64,000 bases of DNA from Cellulophaga sp. Hel_I_12. Lineage in GTDB: Bacteria > Bacteroidota > Bacteroidia > Flavobacteriales > Flavobacteriaceae. A program made the translations under genes and the position numbers. Shown here in pieces: positions 7,949 through 15,412 of the stretch (positions are counted from its first letter, which is position 1; each line of letters begins with the position of its first letter). The stretch is taken from the NCBI RefSeq assembly GCF_000799565.1, contig NZ_JUHB01000001.1, positions 1,488,001 through 1,552,000 of the forward strand, given 5' to 3'. The notes below the pieces were generated by a model, which had not been told where the DNA came from, ran no database searches, and saw nothing but the letters and a program-made list of their open reading frames with translations.

Positions 7949-9241
7949 TTATAGTAAGCCCCAAGACCATAGTTTATCAGAATCTACATACCATCGATCA
8001 CCAATATCCGTTCGGTAATAACAGTTATTGATAATAACTGTTTGAATGCGGTTATACATCATTTTTTGAGCATCCTTCATAGTTAAACCTGTTCCTGAGA
8101 CCATCAATGCTATTCCTGTATTCCCAGTGATTAACCATTGGCCATTTACATTTTTTAAATGCATAGGATGAATTCCATCTACCGAATCTTTCTTTAAAAC
8201 AACTACAGCATCTTTTGAAAATAATTCAAATGTTTTTTTATCGTCATAAGGAAAAGGAGGTACCACTACAAAAGCCCCCACTTGAAACCCTTTTTTTACT
8301 TGTATTTGAAAACTCTTTCCCGCTGCCACTTTATACAACACCTCTCCAAAAGGCTCTGTAATACCGGCTCTTTGAATAAAAATCTGTGGAAAACCAAAAC
8401 GAGACGTAAATTCTAAGGGATAAATACCATTACCATTTACAATGCAATTGATATCAATATGCCCAAAAAATTTATTTTTAGCCAAAATAGGTTCAAACTT
8501 TTTTAGAGTTTTATCAAAAATAGGCGAATCTTTTACCCAAAACATACTACTGCCCATTTCGCCTGTAGAAACGCCCAGCTCTTTTGGAAATAGCTTTTTA
8601 TGCTCGAAAGTGATGTTTATAGGGGTTAAAAACTGCGTTCCATTAAAGAAAGCAGAAACCGAAATTTCAACACCTTTTACTTTTCGTTGCAACTGAAAGG
8701 TACCAAAAGCATCGCCCCAAGACTTTTCATAGGCTTTTAGAACACGTATTACATCTTGTCCAGAATCATCGTTCCCCACAAAAAGTAGTTGTTTTAATTC
8801 TTGTGTTTCCCCAGATGGTTTTATCACATAAGCATTGGGGTTAGCTTCAACATACTTTATAGCCTCTTTAAAGGTTGCAAACTCTTTAAACGGTAAAATA
8901 TTAATCTTATGTCTTTTTAACTCTTCTTGTCCAAAATTTCGATCTAGCTCTAAGGAGTCTGTATAGCTGGTGCCTCCAAAAACAAGTTTACCTTTTGCAC
9001 GTAATTCTTCGCATATTTTACCGTGGCCCGTATAATCGAAAATTAGCACATCTGCCCAGTCTATATGCTTTTTCCAATCTTGTACTTTTTTAATAAAGCC
9101 ATAGCCTATTTCTCGCGATGCCTTGTCTTCAATATACATTTTAACCTCATTACCTTCTTGCAAAGTGGCCAAAGCAATGTCTAAGGATTCTCCCCAACGG
9201 GATATAAAAAGGAATTTTCTATTATTAATTTCTTTACTCAA
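7949..9241 (-). CDS. PurD-like ATP-grasp ligase of unknown substrate
   Basis: A 430-residue protein resembling phosphoribosylamine-glycine ligase (PurD). It has an N-terminal Rossmann-like half (about 1-100, KFLFISRWGES and DVLIFDYTG), then an ATP-grasp domain with YVIKPSGET, FQLQRKVKGVEISVSAFFNG and the metal-binding segment IYPLEFTSRFGFPQ, which parallels PurD's LEFNxRFGDPE. The C-terminal part (about 320-430) resembles the PurD B/C domain only loosely. No purine gene is nearby, and the conserved Asp of the PurD RFGDPE loop is Phe here. It is therefore better seen as a PurD paralogue ligating an amine to a carboxylate. It is followed by a GNAT gene after 3 bp. Confidence 0.7.
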   Translation of the reverse strand: MSKEINNRKFLFISRWGESLDIALATLQEGNEVKMYIEDKASREIGYGFIKKVQDWKKHIDWADVLIFDYTGHGKICEELRAKGKLVFGGTSYTDSLELDRNFGQEELKRHKINILPFKEFATFKEAIKYVEANPNAYVIKPSGETQELKQLLFVGNDDSGQDVIRVLKAYEKSWGDAFGTFQLQRKVKGVEISVSAFFNGTQFLTPINITFEHKKLFPKELGVSTGEMGSSMFWVKDSPIFDKTLKKFEPILAKNKFFGHIDINCIVNGNGIYPLEFTSRFGFPQIFIQRAGITEPFGEVLYKVAAGKSFQIQVKKGFQVGAFVVVPPFPYDDKKTFELFSKDAVVVLKKDSVDGIHPMHLKNVNGQWLITGNTGIALMVSGTGLTMKDAQKMMYNRIQTVIINNCYYRTDIGDRWYVDSDKLWSWGLL

Positions 9242-9320
9242 TGTAATTTTTGTTTAAACTTAATTTAAATAAAAAGGCTTTACCATTAGGTTATCTAAAT
9301 TAATACCCTGTAAGTATACC

Positions 9321-9638
9321 TTATTTTTTTTCAATTAGCGTTATATCTTTTAGTGTTAACACTTGGTAAGGTTCATTATCTTCATCTACAAGTTCTTCTG
9401 CGGTATAGGTTACTTTAAATATTTTCCCTATTAACTTGCGGTCTGCTAACACATATTTTTTGCTTGCAGCCTCTTCTATAGTGGCAAAAGCATAGGTGGT
9501 GAAATCTTCTTCTGAAGAAAAATAATACACCCCTTCTTCCAGGCCTTCGTAAACAATGGTTACTGTAATTTCTTCTTGTGAGAAAGAAACTAATGAAGTT
9601 AAAAAAAATAAAATAGAAATACTTAGTGTTTTTATCAT
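9321..9638 (-). CDS. Small exported protein of unknown function
   Basis: A 105-residue protein with a clear signal peptide (MIKTLSISILFFLTSLVSFSQ, cleavage probably after FSQ at about residue 21). The mature part is about 85 residues, rich in Glu and aromatic residues, with alternating beta-like segments (EITVTIVYEGLEEGVYYFS, KYVLADRKLIGKIFKVTY, QVLTLKDITLIEKK). No catalytic motif or cysteine is present. It lies 79 bp upstream of the ATP-grasp gene on the same strand and may be transcribed with it. I do not recognise the family. Confidence 0.65.
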   Translation of the reverse strand: MIKTLSISILFFLTSLVSFSQEEITVTIVYEGLEEGVYYFSSEEDFTTYAFATIEEAASKKYVLADRKLIGKIFKVTYTAEELVDEDNEPYQVLTLKDITLIEKK

Positions 9639-10047
9639 GATTTTAAAGTTTTAAATTGAACAAATTGAATTTCTCAACATCTAGATTACCCCTTGTACCT
9701 CGTACAACATAGTAACAAAACAATAAAAATTACTTAGCGCGGTAAAAATATATTAGTGAAATACCTAGGAACCCTCAAGGCTGTACCTAAACAGATAAAG
9801 GGTATTATAGCGTGATGAAATGAAATCTGCTGATTTATTTGGTAATCCACCCCGTAGATTGTTTTTGAAAATGATTTCAAAATAGTCAAAAACCCAAATT
9901 TAAGTAGTATTCTCAAAGTGCTCTCCAAGTAGGTTTGAACACATTTATTTAGCCCACAAATGACGTAAAAAAAACAATATGTTGTACAGAATTAATTAGA
10001 AAAATAAGTTTCTAAAAAAACCAGTAACTTTACCTAAAAATTCATTT
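9639..10047. other. Intergenic region
   Basis: 409 bp between divergent genes. A 64-codon minus-strand frame (9734-9928) is not supported by composition, start context or family and is not called. TAACTTTA around 10025-10032 is one base off the TAnnTTTG element and could serve the exonuclease gene that starts at the TTG at 10048. Confidence 0.35.
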
Positions 10048-11436
10048 TTGTATACGATAGTTGACATAGAAACAACCGGAAACGGAGTTAAAGAAAGTAA
10101 AATAACCGAAATTTCTATCTTTAAATATGATGGTTATACGGTGGTTGATGAATTTACAAGCTTGGTCAATCCAGAATGTGAAATTCCTTTTTTTATTACC
10201 GGACTAACGGGGATTGATAATGACCTGGTTCGAAATGCTCCTAAATTCTGGGAAATAGCAGACAACATTTTAAGCATCACAGAAGGTACTATCTTTGTTG
10301 CACACAATGTAAACTTTGATTATCGTATTATTCAGAATGAACTAAAAACACTAGGGCTTGATTTTTCAAGAAAAAAGCTATGCACGGTTAGACTTTCAAG
10401 AAAGCTACTCCCCGGATATAATTCTTACAGTTTAGGAAAATTATGTACTGCTCTAAAAATACCCTTAAAAGACAGGCATAGAGCACGGGGAGATGCACAT
10501 GCAACGACTATTTTATTTGAAAAATTATTGCGAACAGCTGATGCCCCTGAAGTTTTTAAAACTTTTTTAAATGCCAAATCTCAAGAAGCTACTTTACCAC
10601 CAAACTTACCCAAAGAAGATTTTGAAAAGCTACCCAAAAAACCTGGAGTTTATTATTTTAAAAATGCCCATGGAAAAATCATCTATGTAGGTAAAGCCAT
10701 CGATATAAAAAAACGTGTTTTGAGTCACTTTTATGATAAGTCTTCACGAGAAGTTATCATGTGTCAAGAAACCGCAGCCATCGATTTTGAATTATCTGGG
10801 AGTGAGGTTCTAGCATTATTACTAGAGTCTGACGCTATAAAACAACATTACCCAGTGCATAATCGAGCACAAAAAAGAAAAATACAGGCCTATGGTATTT
10901 TTAGTTATGAAGACAGAAATGGCATTCTTCACTTAGCCTCAAACACCTTAGCTCTAGCCCCTAATTCATTTTACACCTTGTACAGCAAAACAAATTGTCG
11001 CATATTTTTACAAGAGGTCTGTAAAGCCTATAAACTTTGTCCTAAATTTTGTCATCTTCAAGAAAATATCGCACAATGCTCACATTATGACATCATAGGT
11101 TGTGATGGAATTTGCCGCGGAACAGAAGACATTCTGCATTATAATACTAAGGTGACTGATTTTATAGCTATGATGAAAGAAAAATCTAACAGTTTTATCA
11201 TAAAAGAAAAGGGAAGGACTCCCGAAGAAATAGCCCTAATTTTAGTACAAGACAACCTCTACCAAGGCTATTGTTTTATCGCTAATACTGAAACTATAAC
11301 TAAGCTAGATGATGTCGTTAATTTTATCACTTTTCAAAAAAACACCTTTGAAACCCAACAAATCATCAGCAACTACAGTACAAAATTTCCTGAAAAAATC
11401 ATGGCAATAAAAAATAGGCTACATTCAGCGCACTAA
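10048..11436 (+). CDS. DEDDh 3'-5' exonuclease fused to GIY-YIG nuclease domain
   Basis: A 462-residue fusion. Residues 1-170 form a DnaQ/epsilon-type exonuclease: VDIETTG (first Asp-Glu), HNVNFDYR (second Asp), and HRARGDAHAT (His and last Asp of DEDDh). Residues 195-275 form a UvrC/Cho-like GIY-YIG domain: KKPGVYYFKN, KIIYVGKAIDIKKRVLSHF. A Cys-rich stretch follows (about 325-370, with CPKFC, CSHYDIIGCDGIC) that recalls the UvrC linker region. The start is TTG; the next residues are already the first exonuclease strand and no upstream ATG is in frame. Homologues of this fusion are annotated as DNA polymerase III epsilon-like proteins. A repair role is likely, not replication proofreading. 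Confidence 0.88.
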   Translation: MYTIVDIETTGNGVKESKITEISIFKYDGYTVVDEFTSLVNPECEIPFFITGLTGIDNDLVRNAPKFWEIADNILSITEGTIFVAHNVNFDYRIIQNELKTLGLDFSRKKLCTVRLSRKLLPGYNSYSLGKLCTALKIPLKDRHRARGDAHATTILFEKLLRTADAPEVFKTFLNAKSQEATLPPNLPKEDFEKLPKKPGVYYFKNAHGKIIYVGKAIDIKKRVLSHFYDKSSREVIMCQETAAIDFELSGSEVLALLLESDAIKQHYPVHNRAQKRKIQAYGIFSYEDRNGILHLASNTLALAPNSFYTLYSKTNCRIFLQEVCKAYKLCPKFCHLQENIAQCSHYDIIGCDGICRGTEDILHYNTKVTDFIAMMKEKSNSFIIKEKGRTPEEIALILVQDNLYQGYCFIANTETITKLDDVVNFITFQKNTFETQQIISNYSTKFPEKIMAIKNRLHSAH

Positions 11437-11518
11437 TCCCTATTTTAAGATACCTTCAAAAACTACTACAGCGTTGATTTTTATAGTACTGTGCGCTAGC
11501 TAAAACACTAAAATAGCG

Positions 11519-11650
11519 TTATTTTTTTCTTTCACTGTTCATAAAGGAAATAAGGATAAGGATTAAGGCAACGACTACGGCTGCAAAAATACCTATCATT
11601 ATTATTCCATTATTCCAGTTTACTAAAGATATAGCGAGTTGATTCATCAT
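11519..11650 (-). CDS. Small single-pass membrane protein, 43 residues
   Basis: A short reading frame that is easily missed. It starts with two ATGs (11650 and 11647), ends in TAA at 11519-11521, and encodes MMNQLAISLVNWNNG followed by a 20-residue hydrophobic helix (IIMIGIFAAVVVALILILIS) and a basic tail FMNSERKK. The positive end suggests an N-out, C-in single span. Upstream is a perfect 8+4+8 inverted repeat at 11700-11719 with an FNR-type core TGAT-N4-ATCA, centred 33 bp from a TAATTTAG element. The same geometry occurs at the next two genes upstream. It could be an accessory subunit of a respiratory or transport complex; I do not recognise a named family. Confidence 0.62.
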   Translation of the reverse strand: MMNQLAISLVNWNNGIIMIGIFAAVVVALILILISFMNSERKK

Positions 11651-11672
11651 CTTGAAGCATTAAATTATGGGG

Positions 11673-11719
11673 CTAAATTATAGCTCTTGTACTATAAAAA
11701 ATATGATAAAAATCATATT
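11673..11719 (-). promoter_or_regulatory. FNR-like palindrome and -7 element of small membrane gene
   Basis: The palindrome AATATGAT-AAAA-ATCATATT (11700-11719, perfect) contains the FNR/Crp-family core TGATN4ATCA. On the minus strand TAATTTAG (11673-11680) matches TAnnTTTG at all but one position. Centre-to-centre distance is 33 bp. If transcription starts about 5 nt after the element (about 11668), the palindrome is centred at -41.5, the class II activator position, and the ATG at 11650 lies about 18 nt into the transcript. Confidence 0.6.
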
Positions 11720-11999
11720 AGGTATTTTTTAATTGCGTTTGATAAGTTTCTGCAAAAATCTTTTTTCTTGGTGAATTTTGGCGTACTACTTGCTATGCTG
11801 AGTTTCTTAAAGTACCACGGAGCTCAACAGCGAAAAAACTTAAAAAAGGGCTGTGCAATCTTTAAAAAAAACACGAAATTCAATAATTCGCACGAAAAAT
11901 AAAAAACATAGCTTGATCGCTGCAATAACTCTTTTAAAATCAGCACATACAAGGGGAGACTGTTATTTCGAATTTCTCCCTTTGAAAGCTATGGAACTT
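11720..11999. other. Intergenic region with no supportable gene
   Basis: 280 bp between the FNR-like site and the end of the rhodanese gene. Two short plus-strand frames overlap here (71 and 66 codons, running from 11687 to 12053). They cross the palindrome and the 3' end of the rhodanese gene and look like chance. Confidence 0.4.
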
Positions 12000-13409
12000 T
12001 TAAAGCGTTGTAGGACAAACGTAGGCTGTCACTGCTACTTTGGTTTCTTTTAAAGCGCCAAAACCTCCGGCAATATCGATAAAATTATGTATACCTCGAC
12101 TTTTTAATATCGATGCTGCAATTACCGAACGATACCCTCCTGCACAATGAATAAAAAAAGTTTCTTTCTCAGGAAATTCTGTTAGATAATCGTTCAAATT
12201 ACTTAATGGCGTATTTTCGGCTCCTAATAAGTGCTCTGAGGTATATTCGGTTTCCTTTCGAACATCAAATACAGCGGTACTATTAGCATTTATAGTTTCG
12301 GCAACCACTTCGGCAGTTAATGATGTAATGGTATCATATTCTTTTGAGGCTTTTTTCCATGCCTCAAAACCACCTTTTAAAAACCCAATAGTGCCATCAA
12401 AACCAACACGCGATAATCGGGTAATAGCTTCTTCTTCTTTTCCTTCTGGAGTCACTAATAACAAGGGTTGTTCTACATCGGCAATAAGTGCGCCTACCCA
12501 AGGAGCAAAATCACCATTTAAGCCTATAAAAATTGACCTCGGAATATGTCCTTGAACAAAGTTGTCTTGATGCCTAACATCTAATACAATGGCACCGGTT
12601 TCATTCGCTGCGGTTTCGAAAGCATCAGGTGATAAGGCTGTAGCGCCTCTTTGGAGAACATCCTTAAAATCTTCATATCCCTCCTTATTCATTTTTACAT
12701 TTAATGGAAAGTATTTTGGTGGAGGTAAAAGGCCATCTGTCACTTCCTTTATAAATTCACTTCGCGTCATATCTTTGCGTAAAGCATAATTCATTTTCTT
12801 TTGATTGCCTAAGGTATCTACCGTTTCCTTCATCATATTTTTACCACAAGCAGAACCAGCGCCATGCGCAGGGTATACAATAACATCATCAGCTAGAGGC
12901 ATAATTTTGTTTCTTAAACTATCAAACAAAGTACCGGCCAACTCTTCTTGGGTCATACTCGCAGCTTTTTGCGCTAAATCGGGTCTACCAACATCACCTA
13001 AAAACAAGGTGTCCCCTGAAAAAATAGCATGGTCTTTTCCATTTTCATCCCTTAAAAGATAGGTTGAACTTTCTATGGTATGGCCAGGTGTATGTAAGAC
13101 TTTAATGCTTATAGCCCCTAATTTAAATTCTTGGCCGTCCTCAGCTATGATGCATTCAAAAGACGGGTTGGCGGTAGGGCCATATACAATGTCCGCTCCT
13201 GTTTCTTTGGCTAAGGTAATATGTCCACTGACAAAATCTGCATGGAAATGAGTTTCAAAAATGTATTTTATTTTTGCCTTATCCGCAGCTGCTCTTTTAA
13301 TATAAGGCTGAACTTCTCGTAAGGGATCTATAATGGCCACCTCGCCTTTACTTTCAATATAATAAGCACCTTGTGCTAAACATCCTGTGTATATTTGTTC
13401 TATTTTCAT
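12000..13409 (-). CDS. Persulfide dioxygenase-like MBL hydrolase with two rhodanese domains
   Basis: A 469-residue cytoplasmic protein. Residues 1-240 form a metallo-beta-lactamase domain with THFHADFVSGH (HxHxDxxxxH), HTPGHT, FSGDTLF and YPAHGAGSACG, as in ETHE1-type persulfide dioxygenases. Two rhodanese domains follow. The first (about 260-360) has DVRHQDNFVQGHI but LLVTPEGKEE in place of the active-site Cys loop, so it is probably catalytically dead. The second (about 370-465) has FDVRKETEY and FFIHCAGGYRS with the catalytic Cys. Such proteins oxidise glutathione or related persulfides to sulfite and shuttle sulfane sulfur. SulP lies upstream on the same strand with 132 bp between, which contains its own palindrome and promoter. 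Confidence 0.9.
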   Translation of the reverse strand: MKIEQIYTGCLAQGAYYIESKGEVAIIDPLREVQPYIKRAAADKAKIKYIFETHFHADFVSGHITLAKETGADIVYGPTANPSFECIIAEDGQEFKLGAISIKVLHTPGHTIESSTYLLRDENGKDHAIFSGDTLFLGDVGRPDLAQKAASMTQEELAGTLFDSLRNKIMPLADDVIVYPAHGAGSACGKNMMKETVDTLGNQKKMNYALRKDMTRSEFIKEVTDGLLPPPKYFPLNVKMNKEGYEDFKDVLQRGATALSPDAFETAANETGAIVLDVRHQDNFVQGHIPRSIFIGLNGDFAPWVGALIADVEQPLLLVTPEGKEEEAITRLSRVGFDGTIGFLKGGFEAWKKASKEYDTITSLTAEVVAETINANSTAVFDVRKETEYTSEHLLGAENTPLSNLNDYLTEFPEKETFFIHCAGGYRSVIAASILKSRGIHNFIDIAGGFGALKETKVAVTAYVCPTTL

Positions 13410-13492
13410 AGCTATAAATCTTTTTATTTTTATAAAAATTGCACTACTTTACGACTCAAAAACAACCTAATTAAGATTCTTTTATTGATCAG

Positions 13493-13536
13493 CAAAAATA
13501 GCCTTACTATCATTTAATGTCAGTAACCTAGGTCAC
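13493..13536 (-). promoter_or_regulatory. Crp/Fnr-like operator and promoter of the MBL-rhodanese gene
   Basis: Near-perfect palindrome GTAACCTAGGTCAC (13523-13536, one mismatched pair) and, on the minus strand, TATTTTTG (13493-13500), an exact TAnnTTTG match. Centres are 33 bp apart, which puts the palindrome at -41.5 if transcription starts about 5 nt beyond the element (about 13488). The leader would be about 79 nt. The operator lies 5 bp past the stop codon of SulP, so this gene has its own promoter even if there is read-through. Confidence 0.65.
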
Positions 13537-13541
13537 ATTGA

Positions 13542-15269
13542 CTAGCCCTTACACTGATTTTGAAAGGCTATTTTATCTCTCAAAGCGATAATGGTCGTTG
13601 GGTCATCATAAAAAGCTACTGCCTCTTTAATTCGAACGAATAAATACTCTTTATGTAATTCTCCAATAATACCACTATTAAAAATAATATCTCGTGCAGG
13701 ACCGGTAGCACCTGCGATATAAAATTGAATGTTTTTTTGATGTATTTCTCTAATAACTTTTGCCAAGGTTTCAGCACCAGTAGAATCTATATAATTTATG
13801 GCCTCTGCATTTAAAATAACCGCTTTTAGTAGTAATCCTTTCTTTTTTACCTCTTTTAGGAGTTGTTTTTTAAAAAAAGTGCTGTTGCCAAAATACAATT
13901 GTGCATCAAACCTCACAATTAACAAATCATCACGATTGATAATTTCATTCGCATATCGATTTACATTTTTATAATAATCTGTCCCTTTTATATTTCCTAA
14001 AATTGCAAAATGTGGGTTTGAAGTTCTGTATACCATGAGTAGTAATGAACTTAGCACACCAATTAAAATACCCTCAGGAATCCCAACAAACAAAGTGATG
14101 AAAAAAGTGATGAAAAGAATTACAAATTCATCTTTACGCTTGGTCCATAATTGTTTTGCATAAGCAACATCTATCAATCCAAAAACAGAAACCATAATGA
14201 TGCTCGCCAAAGCTGCATTGGGCAAATAGTAAAAAATTGGCGTTAAAAATAACAAGGTACCTAGGACCAGAAGTATTCCAAAAAGTGCTGATAAATTTGT
14301 TTTAGAACCAGCGGTTCCGTTTATGGCTGACCTTGAAAAACTCGCAGTTCCTACATAAGATTGAAAAAAAGAACCTACCATATTTGAAAGCCCTAAAGCC
14401 ACTAATTCTTGGTTTGATTCGATGGTCTCTTCTCCTGACTTTTCTTCTAAGGCTTTACCAATGGAAATCGCTTCTAAATAGCCTACTAAAGCCAAGGTGA
14501 TTGCCATAGGCCACAAGTCTAAGGCCTTATCTACATTAAACTCTGGCAACTTAAAACTTGGAAGCCCTGTTGGTATAGATCCAACGATATGTACCCCATA
14601 ATTTTCTAATCTCAAGAAATAAACGGCCAAAATACTACATACCACAACGATTAAAATAGACGGAATTTTTGGGTTCCATTTCTTGAACAAAAGAATAGTT
14701 ATGATACCTGCGAATCCGATTCCAAAGTCATAGATATTTGTATTAGGGATGTTTTGAAAAGCGTTGATGACCAGTTGATGAAATTTAGCACTTCCTTCAA
14801 TGGATGTACCTAATAAATGCTTTAATTGACTAAATATAATCACTATCGCAGCGGCTGAAGTAAAGCCACTAATAACAGGTTTAGATAAGAAATTTACTAA
14901 AAATCCCATTTTAAAAACACCCAACACCAACTGAATACTACCTACTAAAAAGGCTAAAAAGATAGCCATAGCAATATAATTTTCAATACCTGTAATGGCT
15001 AACGCACCCAAACCAGCGGCTACCAGTAATGAATCCATCGCCACGGGACCAACTGAGATTTGCTTTGAAGTACCCAATATCATGTACATAAAAACAGGGA
15101 CTAAAGCCGTATACAACCCATAAACAGGAGGTAGACCAGCAATCATAGCATAAGCCATACCTTGTGGTACTAAAATAATACCCACCGTAAAACCTCCAAT
15201 AAGATCTTTTAGCAGGTTGCTCCTTTTGTAGTTAGGCAACCAATCTAATAAGGGGATGTATTTTTTCAT
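13542..15269 (-). CDS. SulP-family anion transporter with STAS domain
   Basis: A 575-residue inner-membrane transporter of the SulP/SLC26 family, which carries sulfate, bicarbonate or related anions. The N terminus DLIGGFTVGIILVPQGMAYAMIAGLPPVYGLY is the family signature, and the membrane part runs to about residue 430 with some 12-14 spans. SFSRSAINGTAGSKTNLSALFG is the conserved transmembrane core motif. A cytoplasmic STAS domain occupies about 445-560 (LLIVRFDAQLYFGNSTFF, LNAEAINYIDSTGAETL). Neighbouring persulfide dioxygenase-like gene and a shared type of operator suggest sulfate or sulfite transport, but bicarbonate is not excluded. The -7 element ends only 4 nt before the ATG, so the mRNA may be leaderless. 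Confidence 0.9.
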   Translation of the reverse strand: MKKYIPLLDWLPNYKRSNLLKDLIGGFTVGIILVPQGMAYAMIAGLPPVYGLYTALVPVFMYMILGTSKQISVGPVAMDSLLVAAGLGALAITGIENYIAMAIFLAFLVGSIQLVLGVFKMGFLVNFLSKPVISGFTSAAAIVIIFSQLKHLLGTSIEGSAKFHQLVINAFQNIPNTNIYDFGIGFAGIITILLFKKWNPKIPSILIVVVCSILAVYFLRLENYGVHIVGSIPTGLPSFKLPEFNVDKALDLWPMAITLALVGYLEAISIGKALEEKSGEETIESNQELVALGLSNMVGSFFQSYVGTASFSRSAINGTAGSKTNLSALFGILLVLGTLLFLTPIFYYLPNAALASIIMVSVFGLIDVAYAKQLWTKRKDEFVILFITFFITLFVGIPEGILIGVLSSLLLMVYRTSNPHFAILGNIKGTDYYKNVNRYANEIINRDDLLIVRFDAQLYFGNSTFFKKQLLKEVKKKGLLLKAVILNAEAINYIDSTGAETLAKVIREIHQKNIQFYIAGATGPARDIIFNSGIIGELHKEYLFVRIKEAVAFYDDPTTIIALRDKIAFQNQCKG

Positions 15270-15273
15270 CGGT

Positions 15274-15317
15274 CAAATGTACCGTTTAATGAATAAAAAC
15301 TTTGTAACCTAGGTTAC
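15274..15317 (-). promoter_or_regulatory. Crp/Fnr-like operator and promoter of SulP
   Basis: Perfect 14-bp palindrome GTAACCTAGGTTAC (15304-15317), which also fits the GTA-N8-TAC pattern of some Crp-family regulators. On the minus strand TACATTTG (15274-15281) is an exact TAnnTTTG match. The centres are 33 bp apart. Transcription about 5 nt after the element would begin at or next to the ATG at 15269, placing the palindrome at -41.5. Confidence 0.7.
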
Positions 15318-15412
15318 GTTTTTCAAAAATTCACTTGCAATAGCTAAAAAAAAGAGATTCAAGACTGTTTTACTTTTAGCGCCTAGAAACTAGACTGAAT
15401 GTATTCCATATA

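Noticed and set aside
9734..9928. 64-codon minus-strand frame in intergenic DNA
   Set aside because: No recognisable product, no promoter element, and nothing conserved-looking.
11687..12053. Two overlapping plus-strand frames (71 and 66 codons)
   Set aside because: They overlap the FNR-like palindrome and the 3' end of the rhodanese gene and have no domain; more likely non-coding.
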